DNA of 64,000 nt from an uncultured Clostridia bacterium. Lineage in GTDB: Bacteria; Bacillota; Clostridia; Oscillospirales; Ruminococcaceae. The notes under the pieces are model-generated. The model ran no database searches, was not told the origin of the DNA, and saw only the letters and a program-made list of their open reading frames with translations. A program made the position numbers and the translations under genes. Shown in pieces: positions 10,069 to 19,550 of this stretch (position 1 is the stretch's first letter; each line of letters opens with the position of its first letter). The stretch spans positions 1 through 64,000 of the forward strand of contig CANRIA010000004.1 in the NCBI GenBank assembly GCA_947630555.1, in the 5' to 3' direction.

Positions 10069-11340
10069 TTAAATAATATCCTGCGGACAGGAAAGTCTGC
10101 CCGTTACCGCGCTTGCGGCTGCCACGTAAGGCGATGCAAGGTATACCTCGCTTTTGGTGTGACCCATTCTGCCTACAAAGTTGCGGTTCGTAGTTGAAAC
10201 GCACCGCTCGTTCTCCGCAAGTATTCCCATGTAACCGCCAAGGCATGGGCCGCACGTCGGTGTTGAAACCACGCAGCCTGCGTTTACCAAAGCCTGCGTA
10301 ATGCCCTCATTTATCATTTGCAGATAAACTTTTTGCGTTGCAGGTATTACTATGCAGCGAACCCCTTCGGCTACCTGCCGACCGCTTAATATCTCGGCAG
10401 CGGCGCGCATATCTTCAATTCTGCCGTTGGTGCACGAGCCTATAACGCACTGGTCTATCTTAATATCGCCTATCTCGTCAAATGTTTTTGTGTTAGACGG
10501 CAGGTGAGGGAAAGATACCGTCGGTTTTATTTTGTCAAGCTCTATAATTATATGTTTGTCGTATGCAGCATCTTCATCTGCTGAAAATTCGGTATACTTG
10601 CGGTCGGTTCGCTCGGCTATGTATTTTCTGCAAATGTCGTCAACAGGGAATATACCGTTCTTTGCGCCTGCTTCTATAGCCATGTTGCATATGCAAAGTC
10701 TGTCCTCCATTGAAAGAGTTGCAACGCCGTCGCCGCAAAATTCAAGAGAGCGGTAAAGTGCGCCGTCAACGCCTATCATTCCTATCAGATGAAGTATTAT
10801 GTCCTTCGCCGCAGACCACTTTGGCAGCCTGCCTTTTAGCTCTATCTTCAGCGCCGAGGGCACTTTGAACCACAGCTTACCGGTCGTCATGCCGTAGCAC
10901 ATATCGGTAGAGCCCACGCCCGTTGAGAAAGCCCCCACCGCTCCGTAAGTGCAGGTGTGAGAATCAGCGCCTATGATACATTCGCCGGGTGCGCACAGCC
11001 CTGCTTCGGGTATAAGTGCGTGCTCTATGCCCATTTTGCCTACATCATAAAAGTTGGTTATATCAAACCTTTGCGCAAACTCTCGGCACTGCTTTGCCTG
11101 CTGCGCTGCTTTTATGTCCTTATTCGGCACAAAGTGATCCATTATAAGCGCGATCTTGTCTTTGTCAAAAACGCTTTGGCAGCCTGCTTTTTCAAATGCG
11201 TTCATAGCCACGGGCGAGGTTATATCGTTGCCCATAACAAGGTCAAGCTTTGCCATAATAAGCTGCCCGGGCGTGACCTTCTCAAGCCCTGCCGCGTGGG
11301 CGAGTATTTTTTGTGTCATAGTCATTTTTGTATCTGACAT
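10069..11340 (-). CDS. leuC: 3-isopropylmalate dehydratase large subunit
   Basis: [80 protein letters not shown] at 11340. Confidence 0.96.
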   Translation of the reverse strand: MSDTKMTMTQKILAHAAGLEKVTPGQLIMAKLDLVMGNDITSPVAMNAFEKAGCQSVFDKDKIALIMDHFVPNKDIKAAQQAKQCREFAQRFDITNFYDVGKMGIEHALIPEAGLCAPGECIIGADSHTCTYGAVGAFSTGVGSTDMCYGMTTGKLWFKVPSALKIELKGRLPKWSAAKDIILHLIGMIGVDGALYRSLEFCGDGVATLSMEDRLCICNMAIEAGAKNGIFPVDDICRKYIAERTDRKYTEFSADEDAAYDKHIIIELDKIKPTVSFPHLPSNTKTFDEIGDIKIDQCVIGSCTNGRIEDMRAAAEILSGRQVAEGVRCIVIPATQKVYLQMINEGITQALVNAGCVVSTPTCGPCLGGYMGILAENERCVSTTNRNFVGRMGHTKSEVYLASPYVAAASAVTGRLSCPQDII

Positions 11341-11396
11341 AATTACCACCAAGTTTCATTGTTTGATAGGCGCATTCTTTTTTGCACCCAAATAAA

Positions 11397-11425
11397 ATTA
11401 TACCACTTTAAAACGCGTATGTCAA
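11397..11425 (-). promoter_or_regulatory. sigma-A type promoter for leuCDB
   Basis: Reverse strand TTGACA - 17 bp - TATAAT (-35 at 11420-11425, -10 at 11397-11402). Confidence 0.75.
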
Positions 11426-11431
11426 TGTGTA

Positions 11432-11460
11432 TTGACTTGCTGCAAACGCTGTGATATAAT
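11432..11460 (+). promoter_or_regulatory. sigma-A type promoter for the LysR regulator gene
   Basis: TTGACT - 17 bp - TATAAT (-35 at 11432-11437, -10 at 11455-11460). Confidence 0.75.
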
Positions 11461-11499
11461 TATATTATATACCAAAACTTTTTAAGATAAGGTGAGATT

Positions 11500-12405
11500 A
11501 TGACTGTAAATTTAGAGCACTGCAAAACCTTTTACTGCGTTGCAAACTGCGGCAGCATAACACTGGCGGCGCAGAAGCTTTTTATATCACAGCCTGCGGT
11601 GTCGCAGTCGGTAAAGCAGCTGGAGAGGCAGCTGGGCTGTGCGCTGTTTTTCAGAACATCAAAAGGCGTAAAGCTGACCGCCGAGGGTGAAGTTTTCTAC
11701 AGCCGTGTAAAACGCGCTTTTGACGAGATAGAGCAGGGCGAGAGGGAGCTTTCCGAAATGCTTGGCATGGAAAGCGGCGAGATACGCATAGGTGCATCAG
11801 ACATGACACTGCAATTTTTTCTGCTGCCTTATTTAGAGCAGTTTCACAAGCAGTACCCCAACATACGCATAAGTGTGTCAAACGGCCCTACGCCTGAAAC
11901 GCTTTCTTCGCTGAGGGAGGGCAGCATTGACCTTGGCATAGTAAGCACGCCCGTTGATATGCATGACGACATAAGCATTTTTGAGTGCGGCGAGATAAGT
12001 GACATCTTCGTTGCAGGCAAGCGGTTTGAATATCTTAAAGACAAGGTGATAAGCCTTTCGCAGCTTGAGAAACTGCCAGTTATATTTCTTGAAAAAAACA
12101 CTTCAACACGCCGCAGCATAGACGAATTTTTAAGAAAGTGCAAAGTTGAGATAGTGCCTGAAATAGAGCTTGCGACATCGGAACTGATAGTAAGATTTGC
12201 TGAAAGAGATTTGGGGATAGGCTTTGTGATGAGCGGCTTTGCCAAAGAGGAGATAGAATGCGGCAGGCTGTTTGAGCTCAGTCTTGACAGGCAGCTGCCG
12301 AAAAGGCAGGTTTGCATAGCCGTCAGCAGGAAAAGACCCGTGTCTGTCGCGGCGGCAAGAATAATAGGTCTGATAGACGACAAAATAAATATTAATAAAT
12401 TGTAA
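11500..12405 (+). CDS. LysR-family transcriptional regulator
   Basis: N-terminal wHTH (CKTFYCVANCGSITLAAQKLFISQPAVSQSVKQLERQLGCALFFRTSKGVKLTAEG) and periplasmic-binding-like effector domain; divergent from leuCDB. Confidence 0.93.
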   Translation: MTVNLEHCKTFYCVANCGSITLAAQKLFISQPAVSQSVKQLERQLGCALFFRTSKGVKLTAEGEVFYSRVKRAFDEIEQGERELSEMLGMESGEIRIGASDMTLQFFLLPYLEQFHKQYPNIRISVSNGPTPETLSSLREGSIDLGIVSTPVDMHDDISIFECGEISDIFVAGKRFEYLKDKVISLSQLEKLPVIFLEKNTSTRRSIDEFLRKCKVEIVPEIELATSELIVRFAERDLGIGFVMSGFAKEEIECGRLFELSLDRQLPKRQVCIAVSRKRPVSVAAARIIGLIDDKININKL

Positions 12406-12566
12406 ATAGTCAAAAGGTTAATAATACGTTCATTGTAAGTTAATAAATTTATAGTATAATATAAAAGCGTTCTTTACTGCGCTGGCAAAGGGCTTGCAGC
12501 GTTTTGCACCGGCAGTAGTGACATATCGCAGAATAACGCCGAAAGACGGCTGAATGGGAGAGTAAA

Positions 12567-13820
12567 ATGGAACAGCACGGAATAAGCAAACTTGACCTTA
12601 AAAGACAAAACCGTATGCATGTTTTGAAGATATTGAAACAGAGAGGCCCTACGTCAAGAATAGACATAGCCGGGGCTTTGGAGCTTACGAGAGCAGCGGT
12701 AACTATCATTACGAATGAGATGATAGAGCAGGGAATAATAGTAGAACTTGGTGAATACAAGCAGGTTGCCGAGAAAACGCCGCGCGGCAGAAAAAAGATC
12801 CTTATTGATGTAAACAGCAATTTCAGGTTCACCATAGGCATAGCGATAGAGTGTGAGAATGTAAGTGTTGGTATGTCAACGCTTTCGGGCGCTGTGCTTG
12901 ACAAGAGAAATCTTGCTATAAATGATTCGTTCACATTCGGCGATATTACCGATTTTATCAAAAAGTCGGTAAATGACATAATAAACGACAACTACATAGA
13001 CCCGGGTCAGCTTTTGGGTATAGGCATAGGCGTATATCCCGGTATGTTCAGACGTATGGAGATACCCATAGTAAACGGCGCGGCTGACTATTCGCCGCTG
13101 CGCAAGCTGTTTGAAAAAGAGTATTCTTTGCCTGTGGTGGTAGATAACTCGGTAAAGGGCATGGCTATGGCGAACATAGATTTTCTTAAAGTAAAAGATG
13201 CCGAGCGGAGAAACATTGCATTTTTGCAGTGTGGGGATTCTATGCACTTTGTAGTTACAAATCTTAACGACCCTATTGTTTCTTACGACAACAGAACAGA
13301 CTTTGTTGACAGAATAATAATAGACCCGAAGTCATCGGAAGTGTGCGACTGCGGAAGAAAGGGCTGTTGCAGAACAGAGCTTTCACCAAGCGCGATGATA
13401 AAAAAGGTAACTAGAATATTCGGCATGGAAAAAACGCCGTTTTTGTATAAAACGCTTGGCGGCGATCCTTCAAAGATAGATATGGATTCTATCCGCGATT
13501 CCTGCCGCAACAAAGACGAGGGCACGCTGGCTTTAATGAGCGAGTCGCTTGATATGATGGCGGTGCTGCTTAATAATCTTTACTTTACCACAAATCCGCA
13601 AAAAATAGTGCTGCACAACATTTTTGCAGACGAAGAAAAGATGAATGCATATCTTATACCTGCTGTTGAGCGCATAGGCGGCAGCATTGTGGCAAGCAAG
13701 ATCACACTGAGTATTATAGATGAAAAGCAGAGATTTTTGTCGGGCTGCGCACTTGCGATAAGAGAGCTGTTTTATGACAAGGGCGGCTTTGTTGCCAAAG
13801 CTTCTGTTTCAGCACAATAA
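12567..13820 (+). CDS. ROK-family transcriptional regulator (NagC/XylR-like)
   Basis: N-terminal HTH (LKILKQRGPTSRIDIAGALELTRAAVTIITNEMIEQGII) followed by a ROK domain with CDCGRKGCC zinc motif. Confidence 0.88.
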   Translation: MEQHGISKLDLKRQNRMHVLKILKQRGPTSRIDIAGALELTRAAVTIITNEMIEQGIIVELGEYKQVAEKTPRGRKKILIDVNSNFRFTIGIAIECENVSVGMSTLSGAVLDKRNLAINDSFTFGDITDFIKKSVNDIINDNYIDPGQLLGIGIGVYPGMFRRMEIPIVNGAADYSPLRKLFEKEYSLPVVVDNSVKGMAMANIDFLKVKDAERRNIAFLQCGDSMHFVVTNLNDPIVSYDNRTDFVDRIIIDPKSSEVCDCGRKGCCRTELSPSAMIKKVTRIFGMEKTPFLYKTLGGDPSKIDMDSIRDSCRNKDEGTLALMSESLDMMAVLLNNLYFTTNPQKIVLHNIFADEEKMNAYLIPAVERIGGSIVASKITLSIIDEKQRFLSGCALAIRELFYDKGGFVAKASVSAQ

Positions 13821-13847
13821 GAGGGTGAAACTTCCGCCTTAAATAAA

Positions 13848-13893
13848 AAAATGAGCATTGTTTCCGCTTGGGGAGCAATGCTCTTTTTCTGTA
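13848..13893 (+). terminator. Terminator after ROK regulator gene
   Basis: Hairpin aaatgagcattg...caatgctcttt followed by TTTT. Confidence 0.7.
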
Positions 13894-13913
13894 GTTTGTT
13901 AGTCTGTACAAAG

Positions 13914-13947
13914 CAAAGGCACGGCGCATAAAACGCCGTGCCTTTTT
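13914..13947. terminator. Probable (bidirectional) terminator downstream of the miniprotein gene
   Basis: aaggcacggcg-cataaaa-cgccgtgccttttt perfect hairpin. Confidence 0.7.
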
Positions 13948-13958
13948 GGTGTGTGCTG

Positions 13959-14108
13959 TCAGCAGCCGCAGCCGTTGTTGTTGCATCCGCAGCCATTGTC
14001 GCAGCCGCATCCGCAGCCGTTGTTGTAGCCGTTGCTGAATCCGCCGAAAGCGATGATGATTATGAGGATTATTATCCACCAGTAACCGTTGAAGCCGTTG
14101 CAGTTCAT
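13959..14108 (-). CDS. 49-aa membrane-anchored Cys/Gly/Asn-rich miniprotein
   Basis: Reverse translation MNCNGFNGYWWIIILIIIIAFGGFSNGYNNGCGCGCDNGCGCNNNGCGC*, GGAGAA RBS 7 nt upstream of ATG, terminator hairpin just downstream; not in supplied ORF track (below 60 aa). Confidence 0.75.
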   Translation of the reverse strand: MNCNGFNGYWWIIILIIIIAFGGFSNGYNNGCGCGCDNGCGCNNNGCGC

Positions 14109-14402
14109 AAAGAAGTTCTCCTTTGTAATGATTTAAGCCGGCCGTTAAGCGAGGCTTATAGTATAATTTATGCTGATGTGAAAAATGTGTTACAGCGCGG
14201 CGCACTTTTGCCCAAAGTACAGGCGTTTTTGCGCACATCTCAAAAAATAAGGAAAGGAAAATTTGTCCTGCGAATATAATATTTCAGACGGCAAAGCGCT
14301 ATGGCGGAATACTTTATAAATTTCTGCCAAAACTGCTTTTGTGACTTATCCAACTAAGAAAGGAGAACGCCGCCTTACGGCATTTTTGGCGGCAGAGCAA
14401 GT

Positions 14403-16766
14403 ATGTTCAATGAATTCAATACCGACGGCTTTACTAAAAAGGCAAAGGAGATATTAAAACGCTCGCTTGCGCTTGCAGGCAGCATAGGGCACACCTATGT
14501 AGGCAGTGAGCATATACTGTGGGCGATACTGGACGAGGGCTCCAGCACCGCGTGCCTTATTTTAATAAGGTGCGGTCTTACGGCACAAAGGGTGAAAGAC
14601 AAAATAACCGCTGCAATAGGCTCAGGCACGCCCTGCAAATTGACTTACGATGATATAACCCCCACAGCGGAAAAGATACTTGAAAGCGCAAAGGCTATCA
14701 GCACACAGGCAAAAAACAGGCTGGCAGGCAGCGAGCATATTCTTGCCGCAATACTAAAACAAAGCGGCTGCTGCGCCGTGAGCATAATGCGAGATGTTGG
14801 GGTGAATATGCCGCGGCTGTTTTCTGAATGTGCCTTGGGTGCGCGCGAAGATGAGTATTCATCTGCAAAGGGCGGCGCGCAGAAACTTTTGCGATACGCC
14901 AGAGAGCTTACTCGGCAGGACGTTTGCGGCGCGTTCGACCCCGTTATAGGCAGAGAAAAAGAGCTTGAAAGGGTGACTGAAATTCTCTGCCGCCGCAACA
15001 AAAACAACCCCTGCCTTGTGGGCGAGGCAGGGGTAGGCAAGACCGCAATAGTTGAAGGGCTTGCGCAGAGGATATGCGAGGGCAGAGTGCCAAAAGGGCT
15101 TTCAGACAAGCGCATTTTTTCGCTTGATATGACTCAGCTGCTTGCAGGAGCAAAATATCGCGGAGACTTTGAAGAACGCCTAAAACAGTGCGTTGAAGAA
15201 GCCATAGCCGACGGCAACATTATTCTTTTTATAGATGAACTTCATACTATAATGGGCGCAGGCGCGGCAGAGGGAGCTATTGATGCGGCAGGTATAATGA
15301 AGCCTCAGCTGGCAAGAGGTCAGCTTCAGATAATAGGCGCGACGACCTTTGACGAATATCGAAAATATATAGAAAAAGATGCGGCGCTGGAGCGGCGTTT
15401 TCAGCCTGTAAAGGTAGAAGAACCTTCCGAGCAGGCGACTGAGGAAATAATAGAAGGGCTTGTGCCTAGGTATGAAAATTTTCACGGGGTAGAGATAACC
15501 CACGAGGCGGTAAAAAGCGCTGTAAAGCTTTCGGGCAGATATGTTTTTGACAGATATTTTCCCGACAAGGCAATTGACCTTATAGACCAGGCGTGCGCGA
15601 GAGTGCGCATTCGTGAGCAGGAGCGCAGCGAGGAAAAGGCGGTTTCAAAGGCGTTTTCTGACTATATCGTCGGCAGGATAACAAAGCAGGATTATCTTGA
15701 AGCGCTTACTTTGCAGGTGGCAGGCAGCAAAATGAAGCCGCTTATAACTGCGAAGGATATAGCGCAGGTGGTGTCATCGCAAACGGGCATACCTGCTGAA
15801 AGCATGACAGAAAACGAGGGGCACAGGCTGCTGCGGCTGGAAGATGAGCTGAAAAGCGAAGTCATAGGGCAGGACAAGGCGGTATCACTGCTTGCTTCGG
15901 CTATAAGGCGGTCGCGCTCAGGACTGAGAAACGAGCAGCGACCTATAGGTTCATTTGTATTTTTAGGGCCCAGCGGCGTTGGCAAGACAAGTCTGGCAAA
16001 GGCGCTTGCAACGGCTATGTTTTCAAGCTGCGATAGCCTTATACGCTTTGATATGTCAGAATATATGGAGCGGCACAATATTTCTCGGCTGATAGGCTCG
16101 CCGCCGGGGTATGTGGGCTATGAGGAGGGCGGTCAGCTTACCGAGAGGGTAAGGCGCAAGCCGTATTCTATAGTGCTTTTTGACGAGATAGAAAAGGCTC
16201 ACCCCGATGTTTTCAATATTCTTTTGCAGATTTTGGAGGAAGGTTTCGTTACCGATACGAGCGGAAGAAAAGTTTCGTTTGCAAACACCGTTATAATAAT
16301 GACTTCAAACATCGGAGCGAGGGAGACAAAGAGCCATGTGGGCTTTGAAAATTCTTACGAAAAGCAGTCGCAGACCTATTTAGAAGAGATAAAAAAGTTC
16401 TTCTCGCCTGAGCTTCTCAGCCGCATTGACGAAAAAATAATCTTTCAGCCGCTGTCGCACGAGAGCCTGCGCACCATAGCAAACAACATGCTTATGCAGC
16501 TGTGCAGCCGCGCGGCGGATATGAACATCAGGCTGGAATACGGCGAAGATATAGTTGAAAAACTTGCTCAGAGCGGCAGCGGCACTTTCGGCGCAAGAGA
16601 GATACGCCACACCATCTCGGCGCAGCTTGAAAATATGCTTTCAGACTATATTTTAGTAAACGGCACATCAGAAGGCGCAGAAGAAAAAGTGCTGCTGCTC
16701 TCGGTAGGTGAAAACGGCTTTATAGTTGAAGACAAGCGCAAAAAACAAACTCTTGATGCATCATAA
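14403..16766 (+). CDS. ClpC/ClpA-type AAA+ ATPase with short middle region
   Basis: Two Clp-N repeats, two AAA+ modules (GEAGVGKTAIVEGLAQRI; GPSGVGKTSLAKALA), TSNIGAR..., VGF loop; only a short segment between the AAA modules. Confidence 0.92.
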   Translation: MFNEFNTDGFTKKAKEILKRSLALAGSIGHTYVGSEHILWAILDEGSSTACLILIRCGLTAQRVKDKITAAIGSGTPCKLTYDDITPTAEKILESAKAISTQAKNRLAGSEHILAAILKQSGCCAVSIMRDVGVNMPRLFSECALGAREDEYSSAKGGAQKLLRYARELTRQDVCGAFDPVIGREKELERVTEILCRRNKNNPCLVGEAGVGKTAIVEGLAQRICEGRVPKGLSDKRIFSLDMTQLLAGAKYRGDFEERLKQCVEEAIADGNIILFIDELHTIMGAGAAEGAIDAAGIMKPQLARGQLQIIGATTFDEYRKYIEKDAALERRFQPVKVEEPSEQATEEIIEGLVPRYENFHGVEITHEAVKSAVKLSGRYVFDRYFPDKAIDLIDQACARVRIREQERSEEKAVSKAFSDYIVGRITKQDYLEALTLQVAGSKMKPLITAKDIAQVVSSQTGIPAESMTENEGHRLLRLEDELKSEVIGQDKAVSLLASAIRRSRSGLRNEQRPIGSFVFLGPSGVGKTSLAKALATAMFSSCDSLIRFDMSEYMERHNISRLIGSPPGYVGYEEGGQLTERVRRKPYSIVLFDEIEKAHPDVFNILLQILEEGFVTDTSGRKVSFANTVIIMTSNIGARETKSHVGFENSYEKQSQTYLEEIKKFFSPELLSRIDEKIIFQPLSHESLRTIANNMLMQLCSRAADMNIRLEYGEDIVEKLAQSGSGTFGAREIRHTISAQLENMLSDYILVNGTSEGAEEKVLLLSVGENGFIVEDKRKKQTLDAS

Positions 16767-16770
16767 AAAA

Positions 16771-16803
16771 TACCCGTCAGACTTGCAAGATCTGACGGGT
16801 AAA
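16771..16803 (+). terminator. Terminator after clpC-like gene
   Basis: tacccgtcaga-cttgcaaga-tctgacgggta hairpin. Confidence 0.7.
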
Positions 16804-16827
16804 ATTATTTGTGTGTTAGTAATATAA

Positions 16828-16860
16828 ATAAACTGAGGGAATTCATTTCCCTCAGTTTAT
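16828..16860. terminator. Perfect 14-bp stem hairpin, possible terminator of the minus-strand ABC operon
   Basis: ATAAACTGAGGGAA-ttcat-TTCCCTCAGTTTAT; on the minus strand followed by TTATATTACT. Confidence 0.6.
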
Positions 16861-16866
16861 ACATCT

Positions 16867-17000
16867 ATCGGCGCAGCTATAATAATGAGATTATAATGCT
16901 CATTATTATAGCGTGAGGGTACCGGAGCCGATGCAGGAATGGGGTCTACTGTTTCCCCTTACGGGGAAGCAGAGGGGAAACCGGTTCGGGGTGTCCCCGT
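16867..17000. ncRNA. Candidate structured RNA or structured 3' UTR of unknown class
   Basis: 14-bp perfect stem 16876-16889/16899-16912 nested in ATCGGC/GCCGAT (16867-16872/16927-16932), then a 10-bp stem with TTAC loop (16949-16972, one G-T wobble); no credible ORF. Confidence 0.35.
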
Positions 17001-17005
17001 GAGTT

Positions 17006-18580
17006 TTATATTTCTCGGCGAGTGAAGCCGTCCCACGCTATCAGCCAGAAGACCACCATATGCACCGCTATAACAGCCAGCGCAGTGCCTACCGTCTGAT
17101 ACATGAAAGAAGAAGTGCCGTCTGCTATAGAAGCAAGATCAAGGTTTGCAAATATCAGATATCTTGCCCAGTTCATGCCCATACTCTGAAGCATAAGCAC
17201 TATGCCGCTGCCCGAGAGCAGGCAGAACATACTGATACCGATAGCGAAAGCAGAGCTTTTCATCAGCACCGATATTGCAAACGCCATTGTTGCCATTACC
17301 ACTACCGAAGTGCTTGCCAGCAGATAGCTTTTTGCCATGTACAAAATGCCGCTTACAGCGCTTACTTCTCCGCCGCTTGCAGTTATATACATTGCGCCTA
17401 TGTCGTGCGCGCCGAACATTATCGCAGAAGTGATCAGCGAAAGCACGAATGTTAAAGCTATCATTATGTAGCCCATAGAGATCACGGTGAAGTATTTTGA
17501 TACGAGTATCTTCCAGCGCTTAACGGGGTTTATCAGCAAGAATTTAATAGTGCCGTTTGAAAACTCCGATGCCACCGAGTGCGCCGCTATAACTACTACT
17601 AAAATACCTATGAAAGTCACCAGCGCAACAGACATCTTGAAAGGCGACCACAGAGTATCTCTTTCTTCATCGGCAACATTTGTTTCAATGTGGTTTTCTG
17701 TCATGTAGTTGTATACTGCGTATTTGTTTACAGCACTTTTGTATTCGCCCACAGATATCTGATCAGGCGAGCCTTTATCGGCGTTTTCATAAGCTATGAT
17801 AGCTTTTCTTGTGTTATACAGCTCTGTAGCGTTCTGATAGTCTGCATCGTAATACTGCGGAAGATAATCTTTCAGAAAGTCATACATATAATCCTCGGCA
17901 GTGCATTTGTATACATCATTGTCGCGAAGATATGTGTAGTACCATATATCGAGATCTGCCATCTGCTTGTCATACTCTGTATTCGCTTTTGACAAACGGC
18001 TGTTTGCTTCATCAATATTAAGCTGATAATAAGCCTTCATATCGTTTGCCATTACCGCCGCCATAGGTTTGGCATACTCGTCTGTTTTCCATACGGCTTT
18101 AAAGGTCTCGTCCATTTTGCCGTTTAAGAAATCACTTGCTTTTTGCGCATCTTCGGGGTCTGTCAGCATATAATTTTCTTCGTCCCAGCTGGGCAGAGTA
18201 GCCATGTATTCGGTGTATTCTTCATACACCTGCTCGTCTGCTTTATCCCATGCCGAATAGAACAGATTTTCCGTTACAGAAAACCGCCAGTCGTATGTGC
18301 TTTCCGCGCCCGAATTTATAAGGTCGTTCATTATATCTATGTAGTATTTGTCCGATGTGCCCTCGGCGGAATACATCATAGAATCCAGATAGTCAGCTAT
18401 CGTCCAGTCGTAGTCGCTGGTATCGCCGTGAGATGCTTCGGCATCAAAATAGTAAGCTATCCTTGCAAGCGCAGGCAGACCTATTGCAGCCACCGCCGTG
18501 AGTATAAGCATTACCCACGTTGAAACGAGTTTTAAGTTCTTTATGTACTCGTTTTTCACAAGTCTGAAAAATCTACGCAA
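17006..18580 (-). CDS. ABC-2 type transporter permease
   Basis: N-terminal TM, large extracytoplasmic domain, AAHSVASEFSNGTIKFLLINPVKRWKILVSKYF then TM cluster; overlaps its ATPase partner gene. Confidence 0.88.
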   Translation of the reverse strand: MRRFFRLVKNEYIKNLKLVSTWVMLILTAVAAIGLPALARIAYYFDAEASHGDTSDYDWTIADYLDSMMYSAEGTSDKYYIDIMNDLINSGAESTYDWRFSVTENLFYSAWDKADEQVYEEYTEYMATLPSWDEENYMLTDPEDAQKASDFLNGKMDETFKAVWKTDEYAKPMAAVMANDMKAYYQLNIDEANSRLSKANTEYDKQMADLDIWYYTYLRDNDVYKCTAEDYMYDFLKDYLPQYYDADYQNATELYNTRKAIIAYENADKGSPDQISVGEYKSAVNKYAVYNYMTENHIETNVADEERDTLWSPFKMSVALVTFIGILVVVIAAHSVASEFSNGTIKFLLINPVKRWKILVSKYFTVISMGYIMIALTFVLSLITSAIMFGAHDIGAMYITASGGEVSAVSGILYMAKSYLLASTSVVVMATMAFAISVLMKSSAFAIGISMFCLLSGSGIVLMLQSMGMNWARYLIFANLDLASIADGTSSFMYQTVGTALAVIAVHMVVFWLIAWDGFTRREI

Positions 18581-19538
18581 TTTGTCCGCCCTCCTTTGTA
18601 TCGCTTGTCATTTCTATAAATACGTCTTCCAGCTTTTTCTTGGGTTTTAGCGATACGGTGTATACCGCCGCGCCGCCCTCAATAAGCAGTTTGTTTATCT
18701 TTGCTATATCTTCGCGGTGAGTATTATTATCAAGAATGACCTCTACAAGACCATCATCTGTAAGGCTCACATTTTCGGTAACGCCCTTTATTATCTCAAC
18801 AGCCTTTTTGCCGCCGTCGGTGTCTATTATGTAGTCGCTCGTCGCGCCTGCCGAAGCCGCCAGCAGTTCGTTTATAGAGTATACGCCCAGCATACTGCCG
18901 TTTGCTATAACACCCACTCTGTCGCACATAAGCTCCATTTCACTCATCAGGTGGCTGGAAACTATAACGCACACGCCCTCTTCATGGGCAAGCTTTTTAA
19001 GTATGTCGCGAAGTTCCTTTATTCCGGCAGGGTCAAGGCCGTTTGTAGGCTCATCAAGTATCAAAGCTTTAGGTCTGTGCAGTATTGACTGCGCAACGCC
19101 CAGCCTCTGGCGCATACCAAGAGAATACTTCGATATTTTTTCGTTTATCCTGTTTGAAAGCCCCACCAGAGCAACAACTTCGTCAATGCGCTCTTTGGTA
19201 ATGCCCTCTCTCATTCGTGCGTAGTGTTCTAAATTCTGATAACCCGTAAGATGCTTGTACATTTCGGGGTTTTCAACTATGCCGCCTATGTTTTTCAGCG
19301 CGCCCTCAAAGTCTTTCTTTATCTCCGCGCCGCACACCGATATTTCACCGCTGTCTATCGAGAGCAGACCCACTATCATTTTTATTGTGGTAGTTTTTCC
19401 TGCGCCGTTGGGCCCTAAAAAGCCGAACACCTCTCCGCTGTATGCATCAAAAGAAATATCGTGCAGTATATGCCGCTTGCCTATCGTCTTGTTAAGACCT
19501 TTTATAGAAACGGCAACTTCATTTTTTATGTTTTCCAT
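18573..19538 (-). CDS. ABC transporter ATP-binding protein (BcrA-like)
   Basis: GPNGAGKTTTIKMIVGLL, YSLGMRQRLGVAQSI, ALILDEPTNGLDPAGI. Confidence 0.93.
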   Translation of the reverse strand: MENIKNEVAVSIKGLNKTIGKRHILHDISFDAYSGEVFGFLGPNGAGKTTTIKMIVGLLSIDSGEISVCGAEIKKDFEGALKNIGGIVENPEMYKHLTGYQNLEHYARMREGITKERIDEVVALVGLSNRINEKISKYSLGMRQRLGVAQSILHRPKALILDEPTNGLDPAGIKELRDILKKLAHEEGVCVIVSSHLMSEMELMCDRVGVIANGSMLGVYSINELLAASAGATSDYIIDTDGGKKAVEIIKGVTENVSLTDDGLVEVILDNNTHREDIAKINKLLIEGGAAVYTVSLKPKKKLEDVFIEMTSDTKEGGQIA

Positions 19539-19550
19539 ATTGCCGCCTCC

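Noticed and set aside
13938-14279. 113-aa Ala/Val-rich plus-strand ORF
   Set aside because: Antisense to the Cys/Gly miniprotein, which has the better RBS and a terminator; Ala/Val run is the complement of the GC-rich Cys codons.
16867-17000. Assignment of the structured region to SRP RNA, 6S RNA or RNase P
   Set aside because: None of the diagnostic motifs I know could be matched by eye, so it is left as unknown structure.
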